A program made the translations under genes and the position numbers. A DNA stretch of 64,000 nt from Isoetes taiwanensis (Eukaryota; Streptophyta; Lycopodiopsida; Isoetales; Isoetaceae). Of this stretch, positions 11,280-21,693 are shown piece by piece (positions within the stretch are counted from its first letter, which is position 1; the number at the start of each line of letters is the position of its first letter). Where the stretch lies: assembly GCA_021234155.1 (NCBI GenBank), contig JAJEKV010000112.1, positions 2,474,282-2,538,281 of the forward strand. Reading direction: 5' to 3'. The notes under the pieces are model-generated. The model was not told the DNA's origin and made no database searches. It saw only the letters and a list, made by a program, of their open reading frames with translations.

Positions 11280-11285
11280 AATAAA
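11280..11285 (+). terminator. Possible poly(A) signal after the H3 copy
   Basis: AATAAA lies 41 bases beyond the H3 stop, in a T-rich region (TTGTAACAATTTTGTTATA). This suggests the captured H3 may have brought, or acquired, its own 3' end. Confidence 0.35.
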
Positions 11286-11367
11286 AATCCCAATTTTGTT
11301 ACTGTATCCCTGTTATAGGTTAGATAGCTAGTTTTAATAATTCTTTTTTAAAAAAAAATTAATCACA

Positions 11368-11396
11368 ATGCTGACGTCAGCATAAAAGTTATAAAG
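11368..11396 (+). promoter_or_regulatory. Candidate internal promoter: bZIP palindrome plus TATA box
   Basis: ATGCTGACGTCAGCAT (11368-11383) is a perfect 16-bp palindrome centred on TGACGTCA, an ACGT-core bZIP-type site. TTATAAAG follows at 11389-11396, then about 75 bases of CT-rich leader (TTCATCTTCACTCTTCAGC) before ATGs at 11474 and 11497. The arrangement resembles a compact pol II promoter driving ORF2. Function is inferred. Confidence 0.45.
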
Positions 11397-11473
11397 GTAC
11401 TTCAAAAGTTTTAGGGTTTCATCTTCACTCTTCAGCTCTTGTTTATCATCTTTCTTCCTTTCTTCTAGCACCT

Positions 11474-12818
11474 ATGGCTGCCCTCGACCTGCTTGCATGG
11501 TACCAAGATGGGGAGCACTGGGACCCCCAAGTGCCTTTGATCTCCTAAGGCCCTTTCTACTCCAGCATATTGACCTCATCTCAAACATGCAGAATCATCC
11601 TGATTATGCCAGGTTCTTACAGTTTTATACCGAGGAGATGCTTCCTCTTTGCATTCCACAGCTATACATTGAGCGAGCTGTGGTGAAGGAGATGCTGGGA
11701 GGAGGTAAAAGTGGTTACGCGGTGCTCAGGGGCAAACTCCAATGGGCCCGGCATCCACCTGTTGTGGTGCACAAGGGACAAGAGCTTCTCGAAGTATCTT
11801 TTGCCCTGGCCATCCTCATGGACTAATATGTGGACGACAAGACCTTGGCCGCTGAGAAGGGCAAGGTTCCTGAATCCTCAGATGAGGAAGAGGATGAGCA
11901 TATTGGAGTGAACGATTTCGCCCGCTGGAAGCAGCTAGCCCAAGAAATGCCGCCATGACGGGAGCGGGGAGGACATTTAACTGGATTGGATGTTCTTCCC
12001 GTCATATATCACCAGGGCCAGGAGCTTCTCCTCCTGGATGATATTTTATGGACATACCATGTAGTGGCCGGCCTCAAAGGACGGGAGAAAGCGCAGATTC
12101 TCTATGAGCTGGCCGAATATTGCATGGATGACTTTATTGATTTCTCGTCCGTGGACCTCCCTCCTGAGGTACAGCAGCTGCTTCACTTCCATCAACAGAC
12201 CATTGAGCCGGCTGAGACACTTCTCAGGCTTAGGGATCTTGTGCTTCAAGATCCTCCATCTCAACCTCCTCCAGAAGCTTTCATGGCTATGGGGTCTCAA
12301 GTCCCAAATATCAACATGGTAGAGATTCCTCACATTCAGATGAAGAAGGGGAAGACTTGTACCATAACCCGGGCCATGTTTAGGAGGAAGAGGAAGAGCT
12401 TAAGGAAGAGGAGGTTCCTATGGACCTAGAAGGGGAAGTAGCCACTTTGGTTACAATCCAGGGGAAACCAGCGGCAAACCATCTTACCCGCTTCTTCCTG
12501 TCAGCTTGTAGGCATGGGCAAGTTCCTTTTGTGGCCCGTGATCTGGCCATAGAAGCAGAGGCATCGTGGTGGAGCCTCCGTGCCCTATCCACCCTGGCGG
12601 GGCACAAGAAGTTGCCATATCGCATTTTCACTTACGTGTTGGTACGTCGGGACCTCGCCTTGACCGCCTTGGGTCAGGATATCACACCGTGGATGAGCAT
12701 GAAGCTCCTTACAGCGGCCCCATTAGCTGCCGCCTATCCTCCAGAGGTTGCTTCCATTGCGGCCGCCACTGTAGCTCCTCCTACCCCAATGGATCAGGAT
12801 GCGGGGCCTAGCTCCTAG
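11474..12818 (+). pseudogene. Accessory ORF2, copy 1, unknown protein (broken)
   Basis: An unknown protein of about 440 residues, readable in pieces. A short frame from the ATG at 11474 stops after 25 codons, and another ATG at 11497 opens the main frame. That frame has stops at 11824 (TAA where copy 2 has CAA) and 11956 (TGA where copy 2 has CGA), and a one-base deletion near 12328 relative to copy 2. The remainder reads 12420-12818. Recognisable blocks are a helical start (YARFLQFYTEEMLPLC), an acidic segment ESSDEEEDEH, a central LYELAEY..DDFIDFSSVDL, and a proline/alanine tail ending DAGPSS. I know no family for it. A second copy lies at 14830-15908. Confidence 0.6.
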
Positions 12819-13006
12819 CCATTTATGTTATGTATTGTGGAGTATAGCCTTTGGCTACTCAAACATATGTAATTTTGCATTGATTTTTCATGCACTTTTG
12901 AATACAAGCAAATTGTTTTTTTCCTACAATACTTGTCTTTCTCTTCTAGAGTTTGAAGTATGAGGAATAATTCATTTGTTGTATACCCATTCCTGCCTTC
13001 TTACAG
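12819..13006 (+). promoter_or_regulatory. ORF2-ORF3 spacer ending in a strong splice-acceptor-like site
   Basis: After the ORF2 stop, a T-rich spacer ends in CCTGCCTTCTTACAG (AG at 13005-13006), directly before the acidic codons of ORF3. The same structure is preserved in the second copy (AG at 16095-16096). It fits an intron 3' end used to express ORF3 from a spliced transcript. No donor could be fixed. Confidence 0.4.
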
Positions 13007-13467
13007 ACGAAGAAGTGGAAGAAGACAAACAAGAATTGCCTGAAGAACTACAGCAAGAGGACGAGCCACCGCCAGAACAAGACTATGAGGAAGATGATGG
13101 AGAGTATGAAGATGACGATGACGATTATGAAGAAGAGGGACCAGAGGATGAAGGAGAGCCATACGACCCCATCAAGGGTTTTGAGATTGTTAATATCTTT
13201 CGTGATCACGCTTTCGAGCACTTGCAGCAGACGCTCTGTCGCACTTGGAACTATTGGGATATGACTAAACATGAAGCCTTTGCTGATGCAAATGATCACC
13301 TCTGGCAGATATTTTATGCACTTCGAGACCTCTTTAACTTGTTAATCATTAGCCCTACCTTGGACTATCAGTATGTTATAATTCAGGCTTGGGCTAGGTA
13401 CAAAGTGGTTCGAGCCGTGAGGGAAAGTATTCGATATTCTATCCTATACCCCTTCACGCAGCCCTAA
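12976..13467 (+). CDS. Accessory ORF3, acidic unknown protein, copy 1
   Basis: An open frame of about 163 codons without an ATG at its head; real coding may begin at the acceptor-like AG at 13006. The first 60 residues are extremely acidic (runs such as EEDDGEYEDDDDDYEEE). A folded-looking segment follows (GFEIVNIFRDHAFEHLQQ, then RTWNYWDMT, then a hydrophobic region to TQP). I recognise no family. An acidic N-terminus next to a captured histone would suit a histone-binding role, but that is speculation. Copy 2 lies at 16066-16551. Confidence 0.55.
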   Translation: MLYTHSCLLTDEEVEEDKQELPEELQQEDEPPPEQDYEEDDGEYEDDDDDYEEEGPEDEGEPYDPIKGFEIVNIFRDHAFEHLQQTLCRTWNYWDMTKHEAFADANDHLWQIFYALRDLFNLLIISPTLDYQYVIIQAWARYKVVRAVRESIRYSILYPFTQP

Positions 13468-13548
13468 GCTTGTTTCAGAACCTTTCTTCTCGACATGTAA
13501 CCATGTCTTTTCTTTTTTTCTATTTGTATAGCCAACAGGCTTGTAACC

Positions 13549-14829
13549 ATGGGTTTTATCTTAATGACAAATCTGTTTCCTTTTTGTACTCTTGTTGTTA
13601 TAGCAAATGCAATGAGTATGCTTATCTTTGATTTGTTCTATTTAGACGGTGCACGCCCTCCCCCTTGGGCGACACCCGTTCAACCGGGCCGTCTTACCCC
13701 GGAACAGGAGCTCACCATTATGAAACGTCAGCTTACTGAGCTCCAAGCATACGTATTGCAGAAGAATCCACCACAGGAATATGGACCAGAGATTCCCGTT
13801 CCACTGAACCCGCCGCCGCCACTTGCACCTGTACCTGCGGCCGCTACGGCAAGTCGATCTAAGAGGACACGCCCTACTTCATCTTCGGATGCTGCCTCGG
13901 AGTCTTCTGACTCTTATGATTCCTCTGAGGATGAGGCCGACCATGCCAAGGCCAGCAAGAAGGATTACCAGAAAACAGTAGATTCCGCCATCACTAGCAT
14001 CTGGAAAAATCGGAAGCTCGCACAATTCTCAGGCAAAACTAGGAATGGTATGGATGCCGAGCCATGGTTGGATGAAATGCAGCAATTTGGAAAGTCATAT
14101 GGGATGACTGATAAGGATGGCAAAGTTGCCACCACTAATCTTACGGGGTCGGCACGGATTTGGTGGAAGGGGTATGCCCGCTCTCATGGGCTTACAAGGG
14201 AAAGATGCTGTTACAAGGTTTTTGCTAAAGCCTTCAAATCACATTACGTACCAAAGGCTCATCGTTGCCAGCAGATCCAAACTTTCTATCGCTTGGAACA
14301 TAAAAATATGACTGTCCAGGCTTATACAGATGAATTTATGTGCTTACGCTTATATGTCCCAGGGATTAATGAGCCTAGGGCAGTTGAGGGCTACATAGAG
14401 GGCTTATCCCCTACCCTAAAGAAAATGGTTCGAGCCATAGATCCTAAGACTGTCGCAGAAGCAAAGGCTAAAGCACTTAGCCTAGAGGAAGATACGTCAA
14501 AGTAGCAGCCGCCACGACCCTCTTCGTTCACTCAGAACAAGGGATATACGCCTTACAGAGGGCGCTCGCCTAGTCCAGGACCTCCTTCCTCTACTGGATA
14601 TCAGAAGGCTGATAAGAAGGTTTCCTTCACCGTGCCAGAGAATCCCACCAACAATGCCGGAGCTTTCAGAGCTTTCAGGGATATCCTTCAAGCTATCCCT
14701 AGGGATCAGCGTGAACAGTTACGTAGGGAGAAGGCCTGTTATCGGTGTTTCCGCCCGGGCCACCGTATGCAGGAATGCCCATTCATCACACAGACAGTCC
14801 AAGCTGCCCTAGCGGACATGGATTGGGAA
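13549..14829 (+). pseudogene. gag: gag, copy 1 (one in-frame stop)
   Basis: The frame from 13549 is probably entered at an acceptor-like TTCTATTTAG (AG at 13644-13645). It includes a proline-rich linker, a serine/acidic stretch, and the plant Ty3/gypsy gag core (ARIWWKGY.. F.KAFKSHYVPKAHR). The TAG at 14503-14505 interrupts it, then the same frame continues to a CCHC zinc knuckle CYRCFRPGHRMQEC (CX2CX4HX4C) at about 14737-14778. Gag would form the virus-like particle and bind the RNA. After the knuckle the frame runs directly into ORF2 of the second unit, a fusion created by the duplication. Confidence 0.9.
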
Positions 14830-15908
14830 GAGCTTCTCGAAGTATCTTTTGCCCTGGCCATCCTCATGGACCAATATGTGGACGACGAGACCTTGGCCGC
14901 TGAGAAGGGCAAGGTTCCTGAATCCTCGGATGAGGAAGAGGATGAGCATATTGGAGTGAACGATTTCGCCCGCTGGAAGCAGCTAGCCCAAGAAATGTCG
15001 CCACGACGGGAGCGGGGAGGACGTTTAACTGGATTGGATGTTCTTCCCGTCATATATTACCAGGACCAGGAGTTTCTCCTCCTGGATGATATTTTATGGA
15101 CATAGCATGTAGTGGCCGGCCTCAAAGGACGGGAGAAAGCGCAGATTCTCTATGAGTTGGCCGAATATTACATGGATGACTTTATTGATTTCTCGTCCGT
15201 GGACCTCCCTCCTGAGGTACAGCAGCTGCTTCACTTCCATCAACAGACCATTGAGCCGGCTGAGACACTTCTCAAGCTTAGGGATCTTGTGCTTCAAGAT
15301 CCTCCATCTCAACAACCTCCTCCATAAGCTTTCATGGCTATGGGGCCTCAAGTCCCAAATATCAACATGGTAGAGATTCCCTCACATTCAGATGAAGAAG
15401 GGGAAGACTTGTACCATAACTCGGGCCATGTTCGGGAGGAAGAGGAAGAGCTTAAGGAAGAGGAGGTTCCTATGGACCTAGAAGGGGAAGTAGCCACTTC
15501 GGTTAGAACCCAGGGGAAACCAGCGGCAAACCATCTTACCCGCTTCTTCCTGTCAGCTTTTAGGCATGGGCAAGTTCTTTTTGTGGCCCGTGACCTGGTC
15601 CCAGAAGCAGAGGCATCGTGGTGGAGCCCCGTGCCCTATCCACCCTGGCGGGGCACAAGAAGTTGCCATACCGCGTTTTCACTTACGTGTTGGTACGTCG
15701 GGACCTCGCCTTGACCGCCTTGGATCAGAATATCGCACCCTGGATGAGCATGAAGCTCCTTACAATGGCCCCATTAGCTGCCGCCTATCCTCCAGAGGTT
15801 GCTTCCATTGCGGCCGCCACTGTAGATCCAGGGGTTACCTTGTTGCGTCATCGACCGCCACCACCTCCTCCTACCCCAATGGATCAGGATGCGGGGCCTA
15901 GCTCCTAG
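14830..15908 (+). pseudogene. Accessory ORF2, copy 2, 5'-truncated
   Basis: Lacks the first roughly 95 codons of ORF2. It is joined in frame to the end of gag copy 1 (frame 14632-15105), then stops at a TAG near 15103 where copy 1 has TAC. The rest is readable at 15112-15327, 15334-15714 and 15618-15908 with further stops and frame changes. The acidic stretch and the DAGPSS end match copy 1. Confidence 0.7.
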
Positions 15909-16065
15909 CCATTTATATTATGTATTGTGGAGTATAGCCTTTGGCTACTCAAACATATGTAATTTTGCATTGATTTTTCATGCACTTTTGAATACAAGCA
16001 AATTGTTTTTTTCCTACAATACTTGTCTCTCTCTTCTAGAGTTTGAAGTATGAGGAATAATTCAT

Positions 16066-16551
16066 TTGTTGTATACCCATTCCTGCCTTCTTACAGACGA
16101 AGAAGAAGACGAACAAGAATTGCCTGAAGAACTGCAACAAGAGGACGAGTCACCGCCAGAACAAGACTATGAGGAAGATGATGGAGAGTATGAAGATGAC
16201 GATGATGATTATGAAGAAGAGGAACCAGAGGATGAAGGAGAGTCATACGACCCCATCAAGGGTTTTGACATTGTTAATATCCTTCGTGATCATGCTTTCG
16301 AGCACTTGCAGCAGACGCTCTGTCGCACTTGGAACTATTGGGATATGACTAAACAGGAAGGCTTTGCTGATGCGAATGATCACCTCTGGCAGATATTAAA
16401 TATGCACTTCGAGACCTCTTTAACTTGTTAATCATTAGCCCTACCTTGGACTATCAGTATGTTATAATTCAGGCTTGGGCTAGGTACAAAGTGGTTCGAG
16501 CCGTGAGGGAAAGTATTCGATATTCTATCCTATACCCCTTCACACAGCCCT
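16066..16551 (+). pseudogene. Accessory ORF3, copy 2 (frameshifted)
   Basis: Same acidic head and RTWNYWDMT segment as copy 1. A small insertion near 16397 changes the frame and ends the long frame at 16431; homology continues out of frame to the common stop near 16551. Confidence 0.7.
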
Positions 16552-16637
16552 AAGCTTGTTGTTTCAGAACCTTTCTTCTCTACATGTAACCATGTCTTTT
16601 CTTTTTTTCTGTTTGTATAGCCAACAGGCTTGTAACC

Positions 16638-17876
16638 GTGGGTTTTATCTTAATGACAAATCTGTTTCCTTTTTGTACTCTTGTTATTATAGCAAATGCA
16701 ATGAATATGCTTATCTTTGATTTGTTCTATTTAGACGGTGCACGCCCTCCCCCTTGGGCGACAACCGTTCAACCGGGCCGTCTTACCCCAGAACAGGAGC
16801 TCACCATTATGAAACGTCAGCTTACTGAGCTCCAAGCATACGTATTGCAGAAGAATCCGCCACATGAACATGGACCAGAGATTCCTGTTCCACTGAACCC
16901 ACCGCCGCCACCTGCACCTGTACCTGCGGCCGCTACGGCAAGTCGATCTAAGAGGACACGCCCTACTTCATCTTCGGATGCTGCCTCGGAGTCTTCTGAC
17001 TCTTATGATTCCTCTGAGGATGAGGCCGACCATGCCAAGGCCAGCAAGAAGGATTACTAGAAAACAGTAGACTCCGTCATCACTAGCATCTGGAAAAATC
17101 GGAAGCTCGCACAATTCTCAGGCAAAACCAGGAATGGTATGGATGCCGAGTCATGGTTGGATGAAATGCAGGAATTTGGAAAGTCATATGGGATGACTGA
17201 TAAGGATATTGGCAAAATTGCCACCACTAATCTTACGGGATCGGCACGGATTTGGTGGAAGGGGTATGCCCGCTCTCATGGGCTTACAAGGGAAAGATGT
17301 CGTTACAAGGTTTTTGCTAAAGCCTTCAAATCACATTACGTACCAAAGGCTCATCGTTGCCAGCAGATCCAGATTTTCTATCGCTTGGAACATAAAAACA
17401 TGACTGTCCAGGCTTATACAGATGAGTTTATGCGCTTACGCTTATATGTCCCAGGGATTAATGAGCGTAGGCAGGGCTACATAGAGGGCTTATCCCCTAT
17501 CCTAAAGAAAATGGTTCGAGCCATAGATCCTAAGACTGTCGCAGAAGCAGAGGCTAAAGCACTTATGCTGCCACGACCCTCTTCGTTCACTCAGAACAAG
17601 GGATATACGCCTCACAGAGGGCGCTCGCCTAGTCCAGGACCTCCTGCCTCTACTGGATATCAGAAGGCTGATGAGAAGGTTTCCTTCACCGTGCCGGAGA
17701 AGCCCACCAACACTGCCGGAGCTTTCAGGGATATCCTTCAAGCTATCCCTAGGGATCAGCGTGAACAGTTACGTAGGGAGAAGGCCTGTTATCGGTGTTT
17801 CTGTCCGGGCCATCGTATGCAGGAATGCCCTTTCATCACACAGACAGTCCAAGCTGCCCTAGCGGACATGGATTGA
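16638..17876 (+). pseudogene. gag: gag, copy 2 (two stops)
   Basis: Homologous to copy 1, with a TAG at 17058-17060. The same frame then continues through the gag core to a second CCHC knuckle CYRCFCPGHRMQEC at about 17788-17829. A TGA at 17874-17876 replaces the TGG seen in copy 1. The protease follows in the same frame, so gag and pol were once one continuous reading frame here. Confidence 0.9.
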
Positions 17877-18360
17877 GAGGAGCCGGGTAATACCACTGAG
17901 GATGGGGCGCCTGACTATATCACAGGTGAGTCTCACATTTACGCTGCTATTGAAACCGGTCAAGCCAACCACCAGCCCTCTGTCATTTCTATGGTTGGCC
18001 GAGTAGATTGTAAACCTTTTGTCATTCTTATGGATACGGGTAGTACTCATAACTTTGCATCTCCTAGAATTTACCCCTTTGAAGTCTAAGCCGTGTCCAG
18101 TTACTCTGGCAAGTGGTGCTATACGCCACACCCGTGGTCGTCGGATCAATTTGAATATTCAGCTGCCAGGAGCACCTGTTGCTCTAGGGGCTGAGATAAT
18201 GGATATTGGCCGCTATGATCTTATAGTGGGCATGGAATTCTTGGCTGCTGCCAAGGCCAACATTGACTGTGAAAAATGGGAAGTCACCTTCAACGCGGCC
18301 AATGGAGCCCGAGTTACTATAGCAGGTAAGCCGGTTAACCCTATTATGCAATGTATTTCC
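17877..18360 (+). pseudogene. pol: Retroviral-type aspartic protease domain
   Basis: The active-site motif [10 protein letters not shown] lies at about 18027-18056 (DTGS at 18033-18044), in frame with gag copy 2. A frameshift near 18065-18085 moves the rest of the domain ([16 protein letters not shown]) to the frame 18019-18954. It would process the polyprotein. Confidence 0.9.
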
Positions 18361-19340
18361 TTACGCCAATTGCATAGGGCTCTCAGGAAGTCACAAATCA
18401 CGAGCATGATCCGACTTGCTTCCGTGGAAGCTAAGTCCAAACAGGATGAAGCCCTTGATGCCTTGCCTCTAGCAATAGCCATGATTCTTCGTGAATACCA
18501 TGATCTTTTTCCTGATGAGATCCATCGGCTACCACCTTTCAGAGGGGTAGAATGTGAAATTACCTTGGAACCAGGCACCAAGCCTACCAGTAAGGCCCCA
18601 TATCGGATGAGTCTTTTTGAGTTAACCGAGCTTAAGAAGCAGTTACAGGAACTCCTCAAGAAGTTAGGCTTCATCAGGCCTAGTGTTTCACCCTTTGGAG
18701 CCCCAATACTCTTTGTTAAGAAGAAAGATGGCACCATGAGGATGTGCATTGATTACCGGCAACTCAATAAGCATACTATTAAGAATCGATATGTTTTACC
18801 GCGGGCCGTTCATCTTATGGATCAATTGCAACGGGCTAAATATTTTACGAAGATTGATCTTCGTTCAGGATATCACCAGATACGAATTAAAGAGGATGAC
18901 ATCCATAAGTCTGCTTATCTTGAACGGCATGAAGATCATCTTCGAGGATCATGAACGGCATCTTCGATTAACATTACAAAAACTGAGACGTCATCAATTG
19001 TATGCCAAATTCTCTAAGTGTCGTTTTGCCACCACCAAGGTGGATTACCTGGGCCATATTGTATCCGCAGATGGAATAGCCACCGACCCAGCTAAGATTG
19101 AAGCAGTCAAAGAATGGCCCATTCCAACCAACGTGTCTGAGGTTCGCAGTTTTCTAGGCTTAGCCGGGTATTACCGTAAATTTGTCAAGGACTTTTCCAA
19201 GCTCGCTGCACCTTTAACTGATCTCACCAAGCATGAAAAGGTGAGAGATTGGATGGCTCATTGGAAAGACATGGTACAGACCGGCTTTCAAGCCCTAAAG
19301 GATGCTTTGACAACAGCTCCTGTGCTTACGATGCCAGATC
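18361..19340 (+). pseudogene. pol: Reverse transcriptase with catalytic block deleted
   Basis: The N-terminal RT is clear: [33 protein letters not shown] and [17 protein letters not shown]. After KSAY (about 18918) the sequence jumps to a region matching the EEHxxHLR block, then [21 protein letters not shown] and [16 protein letters not shown] in another frame (18749-19399). Roughly 55 codons expected between them, including PFGLTNAP and the catalytic FLDD/YVDD motif, are missing. The junction holds a short near-duplication: GAACGGCAT occurs twice within 40 bases. Confidence 0.92.
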
Positions 19341-19926
19341 CTCAAAAGGATAAGTGGGTTGCAACAGATGCCAGTAAAATTGCTACGGGGGCGTCTTAAT
19401 GCAGGAAGGTCGGGTTATCGCTTATGATTCTCGAAAGATGAACGATGTTGAACAGCGATACCCCACGCATGACCAAGAATTACTCGCCGTTGTGCGTGCC
19501 TTGCGTATTTGGAAGCATTATTTATTTGGAAAGCGATTCCAGTTGGACACGGATCATCAAAGCCTCCAATACATTTTTACGCAACCCCATCTTAATTTGA
19601 GGCAAAGACAGTGGATGGAATTCCTGGAGGAATATGACTTTGAGGTCATTTATAAACCAGGCAAGCATAATGTAGTTGCTGACGCCCTTTCCAGGCATCC
19701 ATTCGTCACTCGCACGCATTGTAATGCTATCTCCACACTCTCCAGTGAGTTTGACAAGCAGATCCAGCAGACCCTTCCTACCGATCATGAATTTCAAGAG
19801 GTATGGCAAAGTGTATCTAGGGAAGCCAGAACTGACAAGGAGATGGAGACTTTCCGCCATTATAAGAAGGAAGCTCAACTCCTTTATTACAAGGACGTCT
19901 GGAGTTTGAAAGCTCATTCTCCATGA
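19341..19926 (+). pseudogene. pol: RNase H domain
   Basis: The first catalytic Asp ([10 protein letters not shown]) is at about 19367. A one-base frameshift near 19396 leads to the frame 19399-19926, which has VIAYDSRKM, the HDQELLAVV glutamate, LDTDHQSL and VVADALSR. All catalytic positions survive, though in two frames. Confidence 0.9.
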
Positions 19927-21247
19927 TACACATAACAGTCCGATAGCAGGGCATGCGGGGTTTATGAAGACATATTTCAAAATCCGCCCCAGCTATTTCT
20001 GGCCAGGCATGAAGAAGCATATTACCAGGTACATTAAGCAGTGCCGGACTTGTCAGCAAACAAAGGCAGAACAGTTGCGTATTCCAGGTGAATTGCAACC
20101 CCTCGACGTATCCAATGCTAAGTGGGAGGTTATTACCATGGATTTTATCGTGGGGCTTCCGCGTACCTTAAGGGGGTTTGATGCCTTAATGGTAGTGGTC
20201 GACAAACTCTCTAAAATAGCCCATTTCTTGCCATGTCGTACCACAGATACTGCATTGGATACTTCCTTGCTCTTCATCAAGGAGGTGTTTCGTCTGCATG
20301 GGATGCCCCATACCATTATATCGGATAGGGATCCTAAGCTTGTTAGTGCATTCTAGAAGGATTTCTTCAGCACTATTCAGACTAAGCTGGCCATGAGCAC
20401 AGCTTATCATCCGCAGACAGATGGTCAAACCGAGCGTGCCAATCGCATCATTGAAGATATGCTGCATAACTATGTCTGGAACAAACAGTCTCAATGGGCA
20501 GATTACATTTATTTGGTAGAGTTTGCCTACAATAGTACCAAACAGGAGTCCTCAAGGATGTCTCCTTTCATGATTAATTATGGCTATCAATGCCTTACAC
20601 CAGACACGTGGCATAATCCAGTCTCCAAGGTGGAGGTTTCCCAGCAATTGCTTGCAGACATGCAAGGCCTGGTTGAAGAGGTTCGAGCATATTTCTTAGC
20701 TGCAAGAGCTCGACAGAAGAGTCTAACAGATCGCCACCGTACTCCTCGAGAGTTTCAAATTGACGAGTCCGTTTGGCTAAAGATCAAGGTGAAGCAAGCC
20801 AAGCTTAAAATTGGCAACTGTAAGAAGCTTGCACCTAGATGGGCGGAGCCCTTTCGGATAACCAAACGGATAGGACCTCAAGCCTACCGGTTGGATCTAC
20901 CCGCATATTTAAAGATCCATAAAGTCTTCCACGTAAGTCTTCTCAAGAAGCACCATTTGAATCCAGAAGAGATACTGCACACACCAACACTTCTGGAAAT
21001 GACTGAGGAGCAATTGGAGATTGTGCCAGAAGCTCTCCTTGATCGTGCCTATAAACAAACCTGTCGAACTCAAATTTTGCAATACTTGGTTAAGTGGAAA
21101 CATTTACCCACAGAGGACGCAACATGGGTTCTTAAGGCAGATTTGCATAAGACTTACCCCGACTTTATGAAGGAGTGCCAGGGCCGAACCATCCAAGATG
21201 CGATCATCTCCAACCCAAATGGTAAGCAGAGTGGTCTGTTAGTGTGA
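19919..21247 (+). pseudogene. pol: Integrase with GPY/F module and chromodomain-like C-terminus (one stop)
   Basis: The HHCC zinc motif starts at LHDTHNSPIAGHAG and ends KQCRTCQQTK. The catalytic core has MDFIVGLP (D), ISDRDPK (D) and TDGQTERANR (E). TAG at 20354-20356 interrupts the frame, which otherwise continues to 21247. A GPY/F-type segment (RWAEPFRITKRIGPQAYRL) follows. The C-terminus has the chromodomain-like ILQYLVKWKHLPTEDATW at about 21073-21126. Chromodomains direct integration to particular chromatin, classically through methylated H3 tails. Confidence 0.92.
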
Positions 21248-21683
21248 CAGGGGTCATATGAGTGCAATCCGGCACGGATTCTTTTAGGGGTTGGGTTACA
21301 TGCATCCTAGATAGGGAAAGTGGGCATATAGGCATTCATGATAGGACGCATTCGTCTACGGCCATTATGGGAATACTGCCATTTCTTACGCTGAGACGAC
21401 ATGCAAGCCCTAGACAAACACTAATGCATGTACTTCTGCAGGCCAGTAGAGCGTACTCATAAGCTGCAGAAGACTGGAGGCCTCACGAAGTAGGCCAACT
21501 TGTGTTTTTGAATTTGACTTGTTTTTGGAATGTGTTTCAAAATAATTTCTTACTGTTTTGTTTAGAGGGGACTTCTTGTCCTACTGTTCCCTGTGTAAAC
21601 CTTTTCTATTTCAATAAATTAAAGTATTTCTGCTGTAACTTGCTCTCCACTAACTCTAATGCTGAGGACAGCATTAATCCAAT

Positions 21684-21693
21684 GGGGGGAGAA
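21684..21693 (+). promoter_or_regulatory. Polypurine tract
   Basis: GGGGGGAGAA lies directly before the 3' LTR and is the expected plus-strand primer. Confidence 0.92.

Larger units (their letters stand above)
11782..14829 (+). repeat. Internal tandem duplication, unit 1
   Basis: About 3,048 bases starting at GAGCTTCTCGAAG and running through most of ORF2, ORF3 and gag to the codons after the zinc knuckle. The next unit (14830-17879) repeats it head to tail at high identity with scattered substitutions and indels. Confidence 0.95.
14830..17879 (+). repeat. Internal tandem duplication, unit 2
   Basis: The second copy of the 3.05-kb block. Relative to unit 1 it has a short insertion near 15826-15864 and a roughly 30-bp loss in gag near 17566. 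Several stops differ between the copies, so they have diverged since duplication. Only this gag copy is followed by protease. Confidence 0.95.

Noticed and set aside
13048-13299. Hydrophobic minus-strand ORF
   Set aside because: Antisense of the acidic codons of ORF3; apparent membrane helices are a codon artefact.
18213-18749. 178-codon minus-strand ORF
   Set aside because: Exact antisense of the conserved protease/RT coding region.
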